Of a DNA stretch of 53,443 nt, positions 48,335 through 53,443 are shown piece after piece. The notes below the pieces were generated by a model, which was given only the letters and a program-made list of their open reading frames with translations, was not told where the DNA came from and did not search any database. How positions within the stretch are numbered: the first letter of the stretch is position 1; every line of letters begins with the position of its first letter. The DNA is from Bhargavaea cecembensis. GTDB lineage: Bacteria > Bacillota > Bacilli > Bacillales_A > Planococcaceae. The stretch spans positions 261,762 to 315,204 of the forward strand of contig NZ_LN651371.1 in the NCBI RefSeq assembly GCF_000826125.2, written 5' to 3'. A program made the translations under genes and the position numbers.

Positions 48335-49276
48335 TTATTCTGTTTCCATCAACAGATCCGCAGCCTGTGTCCTGTCTTTCTCCGGAATCCGTTCGAGCGG
48401 AACGAACATGCGGATATGGCGCGGCAGATTCTTGAACTCCGCCGGCAGCAGGCCGCCGAATTCCCCGTCCAGATTGAGCTGGACTTTTTCGTCGGAAGTG
48501 ACGGTGATCCGGGACGGCTTCGCATGGATGACGAGCGGGTCATTCAGATGCTCGCCGCGGAGCGCGAGCGAGACGACCCGGATGAATTCGGCGATGTTGC
48601 ACTTTTTCAGGATAAACATGCTGAATTTGCCGTCGTTGATGCTGGCGTCGGGTGCCAGCTTCTCAAAGCCGCCGACGGAATTGGTGAGCCCGACGAGGAA
48701 CATCATCGCTTCGTCATCAAACACTTCCCCGTCGTACTCGACCCGGAGCTGGGAAGCGCGGATGGACGGCAGCATCTCGATCCCCTTCAGATAATAGGCG
48801 AGTTGTCCGAGCACTGTCTTCAGCTTGCTCGGGACTTCGTATGTCAGCTCGGTGATCTTGCCCCCGCCCGCGATGTTGATGAAGTGGCGGTCATTGACAA
48901 TGCCGACATCGACCGGGATCGTCTCGCCGGCGATGATGATGTCGAGCGCCTCGTCGATGTCCCGGGGAATATGGACCGCACGCGCAAAGTCGTTCGTCGT
49001 CCCGGTCGGGATCAGGCCGATGACCGGGCGTTCTTCAAAACCGCTGATCCCGGCGACGACTTCATTGAGCGTCCCGTCTCCGCCGACCGCGATGATCGTA
49101 TCGAATCCCCGCTCGACGGCCAGCTTCGCCGCCTCGGTCGCATCGCCTTCGCAAGTCGTCGCATGGCAGGACGTCTCATATCCCGCCTCTTCCAGGCGGA
49201 CAAGCACTTCGGGGAGATGCTTCCGGAAAATCTCCCGTCCGGATGTCGGGTTATAAATAATCCGTGCACGTTTCAT
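48335..49276 (-). CDS. dgkB: Soluble diacylglycerol kinase DgkB
   Basis: A 313-residue diacylglycerol kinase that phosphorylates diacylglycerol from lipoteichoic acid synthesis back to phosphatidate. The catalytic domain starts with RARIIYNPTSGRE and has the ATP motif VGGDGTLNEVVAG and PTGTTNDFARAV. The NIAGGGKITELTYEV and DASINDGKFSMFIL segments carry the Asp residues that bind Mg and are typical of DgkB. The start at 49276 follows GAGAGGA. In B. subtilis dgkB lies next to yefA/rlmCD and after gatCAB. Confidence 0.92.
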   Translation of the reverse strand: MKRARIIYNPTSGREIFRKHLPEVLVRLEEAGYETSCHATTCEGDATEAAKLAVERGFDTIIAVGGDGTLNEVVAGISGFEERPVIGLIPTGTTNDFARAVHIPRDIDEALDIIIAGETIPVDVGIVNDRHFINIAGGGKITELTYEVPSKLKTVLGQLAYYLKGIEMLPSIRASQLRVEYDGEVFDDEAMMFLVGLTNSVGGFEKLAPDASINDGKFSMFILKKCNIAEFIRVVSLALRGEHLNDPLVIHAKPSRITVTSDEKVQLNLDGEFGGLLPAEFKNLPRHIRMFVPLERIPEKDRTQAADLLMETE

Positions 49277-49363
49277 CTTGACTGTCCTCTCGCTTTTAAA
49301 TGTTCTGTTTGAGCCCTGTTGATAGGACGCAGTGACGGGGCCGATGATCCCGCCGGCCTCACG

Positions 49364-49394
49364 AAAAGGAGCCGACATGCGGCCGGCTCCCCTT
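49364..49394 (-). terminator. Intrinsic terminator of the thioredoxin-like gene
   Basis: GGAGCCG...CGGCTCC stem, then TTTTC on the reverse strand. Confidence 0.75.
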
Positions 49395-49468
49395 TTACTC
49401 CATCATATTCTTGCCAGGCCGTTTGCGCAACCCGGAGCATTATTCCGAGTTTTCAGCACCGGCGGAGC

Positions 49469-50038
49469 TCATGACTGCTTTTGCAGAGCCGACATGAACG
49501 TCTTGCGGATGTCCTCGTAGACCCAGAGCCAGTAGTCCGGGTTCGTCGTGTTCTGCTCCATCATGGAAGCGTACATCTCTTTCTGTTTCTCTTCAAATGC
49601 CGGGTCGTCTTTGGACGGCAGGGAGTTCTTTTGCTCCATTACGAGTTCTTGGAGCTGCGGTGCCCGCGGTCCCCACTTCGCCAGGACCTCCCCTTCGTCG
49701 TTCATGAGAAGGTACACGGGAATCGAGCGTCCGCCGTTCGTCAGCCACCGGTCGATCAGCTCGGTGTCTGCATCCCGGTAGGCAATCCTGGCATCCAGAC
49801 CGGCCGCTTCCGTGATATGGCGAAGAATCGGATTGTTCATCATCGCATCCCCGCACCAGTCTTCCGTGATCACGAGAATATGCGGCTTGTTCTCCTGAAG
49901 GAGTGCAATGAATTCATCCCCCTGCGGCATTTTGAATCCTTCATATACCTTTTGGCTGTTCTCCTTGTGGGTCGTCATGCCTTCCATGTACTCCCCGAGC
50001 GGAATCCCTTCTTCAAAATACTGTTGTTCCGTCTTCAT
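49469..50038 (-). CDS. Thioredoxin-family protein with one active-site cysteine
   Basis: A 189-residue thioredoxin-fold protein. The active-site position reads TEDWCGDAMM, so only the first Cys of the usual CxxC is present; the family cis-proline is in SIPVYLLM. It therefore cannot act as a classical dithiol reductase and may use a monothiol mechanism or a partner thiol. The N-terminus has an extra 40 residues and the C-terminus has a helical tail (YASMMEQNTT, YEDIRKTFMSAL). No signal peptide. It is a separate unit between dgkB and sodC. Confidence 0.78.
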   Translation of the reverse strand: MKTEQQYFEEGIPLGEYMEGMTTHKENSQKVYEGFKMPQGDEFIALLQENKPHILVITEDWCGDAMMNNPILRHITEAAGLDARIAYRDADTELIDRWLTNGGRSIPVYLLMNDEGEVLAKWGPRAPQLQELVMEQKNSLPSKDDPAFEEKQKEMYASMMEQNTTNPDYWLWVYEDIRKTFMSALQKQS

Positions 50039-50122
50039 GCAAATCCCCTCCTGCCTAAATTGTACGGATTGCAAAACCTTTAATCAAATGGAAGGCGGGC
50101 AGAGGTGCCGGGGATAATAGAA

Positions 50123-50161
50123 CAGGCTGCAGAAAAGCGGAGTCGCTTAGTCTGCAGCCTG
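50123..50161 (-). terminator. Terminator-like hairpin after sodC
   Basis: CAGGCTGCAGA/TCTGCAGCCTG 11-base stem with an inner AAGCG/CGCTT pairing; T run weak. Confidence 0.65.
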
Positions 50162-50171
50162 TGTCCATTCT

Positions 50172-50831
50172 TCACTTTTCGATGACGCCGCAGGCGATCC
50201 GGTCGCCGGCGTCCCCTGATGGCTGGGATACATAGTCGTCTTCATCGGCGTGGATCACGAGGGCCGTGCCGGCTTCGGTGAACACCGTATTGTCTTCGCC
50301 CTCCTGAAGCGACACCTGGTCCGTATCAAACTGGACGCTCGCCTTGCCGTCCTCGTCGACTTCAATATTGTCGAAGTCTCCGGCATGGCTGCCTTCCGGA
50401 CTGTCTTTGCCGTGCTCCTTGTCTTCCGGGTTGTAATGGCCTCCAGCCGACTCAAAGTCCGGCGCTTCGCACATTCCGGATTCATGGATATGGAATGCAT
50501 GCGTGCCCGGCGGCAGATCTGTGGCGGTCAGGTCGACATGGACCGTGCCGTCGGCGTTCTCGCTCAGGACGGCAGTCGCCACTTCCTTCCCGTCCGCGTT
50601 CTTCAGCGGTATATTCACTTCCTCGGCGCCTTCCAAGGCGTCATCCGTTCCGGTCTCTTCTTCGTTTGCATCTGTGTCTGTATCGCCGGTTTCCTCTTCA
50701 GTTGCCTGATCTTGCGTCACGGCCGGATTGTCGCTCCCCGCCTCATCCGCCGTTCCGGCATCTTGGTCTCCGCATCCGGCCAGCAAAGCCATCATGAAGC
50801 CGCTGGCCATCAACAATTTCCACTTGTTCAT
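50172..50831 (-). CDS. sodC: Cu-Zn superoxide dismutase-like lipoprotein
   Basis: A 219-residue lipoprotein: signal peptide with lipobox LLAGC (Cys20), then an Asp/Glu-rich linker (about 25-70) and a SodC domain. Metal ligands are visible: HAFHIHESGMC (two Cu His), GGHYNPEDKEHG, SHAGDFDN (Zn His/Asp), and ALVIHADEDDY (last Cu His), with the disulfide pair near MCEAP and ACGVIE. It should dismutate superoxide outside the membrane. The B. subtilis homologue YojM lacks one ligand, but here the main His residues look present. Confidence 0.86.
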   Translation of the reverse strand: MNKWKLLMASGFMMALLAGCGDQDAGTADEAGSDNPAVTQDQATEEETGDTDTDANEEETGTDDALEGAEEVNIPLKNADGKEVATAVLSENADGTVHVDLTATDLPPGTHAFHIHESGMCEAPDFESAGGHYNPEDKEHGKDSPEGSHAGDFDNIEVDEDGKASVQFDTDQVSLQEGEDNTVFTEAGTALVIHADEDDYVSQPSGDAGDRIACGVIEK

Positions 50832-50995
50832 TTCTCACTTCTCCCTTCTTTATAACTCCTTTCTATATTCACTCCGGCCGGACTTTTAAAACTGGGCAGG
50901 ATGGGCTGTTCTCCGTGCGGTTCAAGCCGGAGAGAGGGTGATGCCTTTGGATCGTTCGTTGGAGGCTTCATCCAATTTCATCCGCCTAAAAACCA

Positions 50996-51021
50996 AAAAG
51001 GCCGCCCGGGGGCGGCCTTCC
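50996..51021 (-). terminator. Intrinsic terminator of the gat operon
   Basis: AAGGCCGCCC/GGGCGGCCTT stem followed by TTTTTGG on the reverse strand. Confidence 0.9.
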
Positions 51022-51024
51022 AAA

Positions 51025-52455
51025 TCAGCGTTTCCTGATTTCCTGGTTGATGAGCTTGTTGACGAGCGGCGGGTTCGCCTGGCCTTTCGTCGCCTTCATG
51101 ACCTGGCCGACGAGGAAGCCGATGGCGCGGTCTTTGCCGGCCTTGAAGTCTTCGATCGACTGCTCGTTTTTGTCGAGGATGTCAGTGACGATCTTGAGGA
51201 GTTCGCCTTCGTCGGAAATCTGGACGAGGCCCTTTTCCTTCACGATCTTCTCCGCATCTCCGCCATTGTCGGCAAGTTCCTTGAATACTTTCTTCGCGAT
51301 CTTCGAGGAAATCGTGCCGGCTTCGATCAGCTTGATCATACCGGCCAGGTTCTCAGGCGTGAGGCCCGTCTCGGCAAGTTCCTTCTGGTTCGTGTTCAGG
51401 TAGGCGGACACTTCGCCCATGAGCCAGTTGGAGGCAAGCTTTGCATCCGCCCCCGCCCGCACGGTCTCATCGAAGAAGTCGGACATGTCTTTTGTGAGCG
51501 TCAAGACCATCGCATCATATGCCGGGAGTCCCATATCGTTCACATAGCGCTCTTTCCGGGCATCCGGAAGTTCTGGGATTTCGGCGCGGATGCGCTCCAT
51601 CCATTCGTCGTCGATGGAGAGATCGGTCAGGTCCGGTTCCGGGAAGTAGCGGTAATCATCGGAGCCTTCCTTGATCCGCATGAGGATCGTCTTGCCGGTC
51701 GACTCGTCGAAGCGGCGGGTCTCCTGCTCGATGATGCCGCCGGAGAGAAGGACTTCCGCCTGGCGCTTCTGCTCATGCTCCAGCCCTCTGCGGACGAAGT
51801 TGAACGAGTTCAGGTTCTTCAGCTCGGCTTTCGTGCCGAATTCTTCCTGGCCGTACGGGCGGAGCGAGATGTTCGCATCGCAGCGGAGCGATCCTTCTTC
51901 CATCTTCACGTCGGAAACGCCCGTGTACTGGATGATCGACTTCAGCTTTTCGAGATACGCGTACGCCTCTTCCGGCGTGCGGATGTCCGGCTCGGAGACG
52001 ATTTCGATGAGCGGTGTCCCTTGGCGGTTGTAGTCGACGAGGGAGTAGCCCTTATCGGTATGGTTCAGCTTTCCGGCGTCTTCTTCAAGGTGAAGGCGCG
52101 TGATGCCGATGCGCTTTTTCTTGCCTTCCACTTCGATCTCAATCCAGCCGTGTTCGCCGATCGGCTTGTCGAACTGGGAGATCTGGTAGGCTTTCGGGTT
52201 GTCCGGATAGAAGTAGTTCTTCCGGTCGAACTTCGTTTCACGTGTGATTTCACAGTTGAGTGCCATGGCGGCTTTCATGCCGAATTCAACGGCGCGCTTG
52301 TTCAGCACCGGCAGGACACCCGGGTAGCCGAGGTCGATCACGTGGGTGTTCGTGTTCGGTCCCGCGCCGAAGTGGGCGGGCGCCGGGGAGAAGATTTTCG
52401 AATCGGTCTTCAGTTCAACGTGGACTTCAAGTCCGATGACGGTTTCAAAGTTCAT
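51025..52455 (-). CDS. gatB: Asp/Glu-tRNA amidotransferase subunit B
   Basis: A 476-residue GatB, which phosphorylates the tRNA-bound Glu or Asp and uses ammonia from GatA to make Gln-tRNA or Asn-tRNA. Marks are [20 protein letters not shown] at the start, [44 protein letters not shown], and a C-terminal helical YqeY-like tRNA-binding domain ending LINQEIRKR. Its ATG overlaps the gatA stop by one base (TAATG). A gatC gene should lie upstream, outside the window. Confidence 0.96.
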   Translation of the reverse strand: MNFETVIGLEVHVELKTDSKIFSPAPAHFGAGPNTNTHVIDLGYPGVLPVLNKRAVEFGMKAAMALNCEITRETKFDRKNYFYPDNPKAYQISQFDKPIGEHGWIEIEVEGKKKRIGITRLHLEEDAGKLNHTDKGYSLVDYNRQGTPLIEIVSEPDIRTPEEAYAYLEKLKSIIQYTGVSDVKMEEGSLRCDANISLRPYGQEEFGTKAELKNLNSFNFVRRGLEHEQKRQAEVLLSGGIIEQETRRFDESTGKTILMRIKEGSDDYRYFPEPDLTDLSIDDEWMERIRAEIPELPDARKERYVNDMGLPAYDAMVLTLTKDMSDFFDETVRAGADAKLASNWLMGEVSAYLNTNQKELAETGLTPENLAGMIKLIEAGTISSKIAKKVFKELADNGGDAEKIVKEKGLVQISDEGELLKIVTDILDKNEQSIEDFKAGKDRAIGFLVGQVMKATKGQANPPLVNKLINQEIRKR

Positions 52456-53443
52456 TACGCTTGCACCTCCCGGATTTCCGGCATCCGCTTGTGGTAATCG
52501 GTCGCCTGCTCGAAGGCATGGGCCACGCGGTACACCGTCGATTCGTCAAAGTGGCGGCCGATGATCTGGAGTCCGAGCGGCAGCCCTTCCGTGAAGCCGC
52601 ACGGCACGGAGATCGCCGGGACGCCCGCAAGGTTGACGGGAATCGTCAGGATGTCGTTGGCATACATCGTGAGCGGGTCGTCGATCTGGGTGCCGAGCTT
52701 GAATGCCGGGGTCGGCGCGGTCGGCCCGATGACGACGTCATAGTTTTCGAACGCGTCCATGAAGTCGCCCTGCACGAGCGTGCGGACTTTCTGCGCCTTT
52801 TTATAGTAGGCGTCGTAGAAGCCGGAGCTGAGCGCGAATGTGCCGAGCATGATCCGGGTTTTCACTTCGTCGCCGAAGCCTTCCGAACGGGTTTTCTTGT
52901 ACAGGTCCTCGAGGTCTTCCACGCCCTCCGCCCGGAAACCGTAGCGGATGCCGTCAAAGCGGGCCAGGTTGGAAGATGCCTCGGACGAGCTGAGCAGATA
53001 GTAGGCCGGAAGCGCATATTTCGTATTCGGAAGCGAGACTTCGGACACTTCCGCGCCGAGGGACTCCAGCACGCGTGCCGCTTCGCGGACGGCGTTCTTC
53101 GATGCTTCCCCGACCCCTTCGCCGAGGTACTCGGACGCGATGCCGATCTTGAGTCCTTTGATGTCGCCGGTGAGCGCGGAGGCGAAATCCGGTACGTCCA
53201 CGTCAAACGACGTCGAATCGTACGGGTCATGGCCCGAGATGGCCGACAGCAGGAATGCGTTGTCTTCGACCGTGCGCGTGACCGGACCGATCTGGTCGAG
53301 CGACGACGCAAACGCCACGAGGCCGTAACGGGACACGCGGCCGTAGGTCGGCTTCATGCCGACGACGCCGCAATATGCCGCCGGCTGGCGGATCGAGCCG
53401 CCGGTGTCCGAGCCGAGCGTGAACGGCACTTCGCCTGCGGCGA
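52455..53443 (-). CDS. gatA: Asp/Glu-tRNA amidotransferase subunit A (5' end cut by window)
   Basis: The C-terminal part of GatA, which releases ammonia from glutamine. The catalytic Ser is in [15 protein letters not shown], the amidase signature nucleophile segment, and [24 protein letters not shown] follows (in parts: [13 protein letters not shown]). The catalytic Lys and cis-Ser lie before the window. The end [12 protein letters not shown] is typical. It is the gene before gatB in the same operon. Confidence 0.95.
   Translation of the reverse strand, partial: AAGEVPFTLGSDTGGSIRQPAAYCGVVGMKPTYGRVSRYGLVAFASSLDQIGPVTRTVEDNAFLLSAISGHDPYDSTSFDVDVPDFASALTGDIKGLKIGIASEYLGEGVGEASKNAVREAARVLESLGAEVSEVSLPNTKYALPAYYLLSSSEASSNLARFDGIRYGFRAEGVEDLEDLYKKTRSEGFGDEVKTRIMLGTFALSSGFYDAYYKKAQKVRTLVQGDFMDAFENYDVVIGPTAPTPAFKLGTQIDDPLTMYANDILTIPVNLAGVPAISVPCGFTEGLPLGLQIIGRHFDESTVYRVAHAFEQATDYHKRMPEIREVQA

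Noticed and set aside
1-53443. tRNA, rRNA, transposase or prophage genes
   Set aside because: I looked for tRNA ends, conserved rRNA stretches and transposase or integrase motifs and found none.

Overview
The window (53,443 bases, visibly GC-rich, high 50s per cent by eye) looks like a chromosomal segment of a high-GC member of the Planococcaceae/Bacillaceae, possibly near Bhargavaea. The evidence is Bacillus-type content and order (YfjN-type Dus, YtvA-type LOV-STAS, YtaF, MntH with an MntR-like box, and gatA-gatB ... dgkB ... rlmCD in the Bacillus subtilis order), strong AGGAGG ribosome sites, many GTG/TTG starts and almost only rho-independent terminators. The genus is inference. No rRNA, tRNA, insertion sequence, prophage or CRISPR array was seen.

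Layout. 1-9.2 kb: end of a thiamine transporter gene, an SGNH hydrolase and helicase pair, an Asp/Glu racemase, an amidase, an FbpA-like peptide, a Ca/H antiporter, and a FemX-type plus ATP-grasp ligase pair that with the racemase suggests D-amino-acid peptidoglycan cross-bridges. 9.2-17.3 kb: peptide transporter, YpfJ metallopeptidase, RsbR-like stress protein, TspO, a SLAC1/TDT transporter, a DUF1269 protein, a MenA-type prenyltransferase and a CopD-like membrane protein. 17.4-20.5 kb: serine operon (class V aminotransferase, serA) behind a serine-type T-box. 20.7-28 kb: HAD phosphatase, blue-light LOV-STAS protein, an esterase/BCCT transporter operon facing its probable TetR regulator, and YtaF. 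28-36.3 kb: KatE next to an unusual HTH-desulfoferrodoxin regulator, cupin, MntH, a broken ADP-ribosylglycohydrolase gene, Dus. 36.5-42 kb: TPP-dependent oxidase, S-layer-homology protein, RlmCD. 42.5-53.4 kb: cydABS cytochrome bd operon, Nudix hydrolase, two tandem TsdA-like diheme cytochromes, DgkB, a thioredoxin-like protein, CuZn superoxide dismutase lipoprotein, and gatB/gatA running off the end.

The most unusual signal lies between the genes. Eight intergenic stretches hold tandem arrays with a period of 21 bp (two DNA helical turns) or a 21/30 alternation. Each array has a fixed 8-14 bp word and a variable spacer. Seven begin within a few to about 30 bp of the distal side of an intrinsic terminator hairpin, and the eighth lies between two terminators. 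The words differ between arrays but fall into a few related families. One array (42087-42479) has a 124-bp higher-order repeat that rotates the reading frame, which argues against a coding role. I know of no named element like this.

Functionally the window combines envelope building (cross-bridge ligation, S-layer, teichoic/lipid recycling through DgkB), oxidative-stress defence (KatE, SodC, HTH-desulfoferrodoxin, MntH), low-oxygen or sulfur-linked respiration (CydABS, TsdA-like cytochromes, menaquinone) and light/stress signalling (YtvA-like, RsbR-like).
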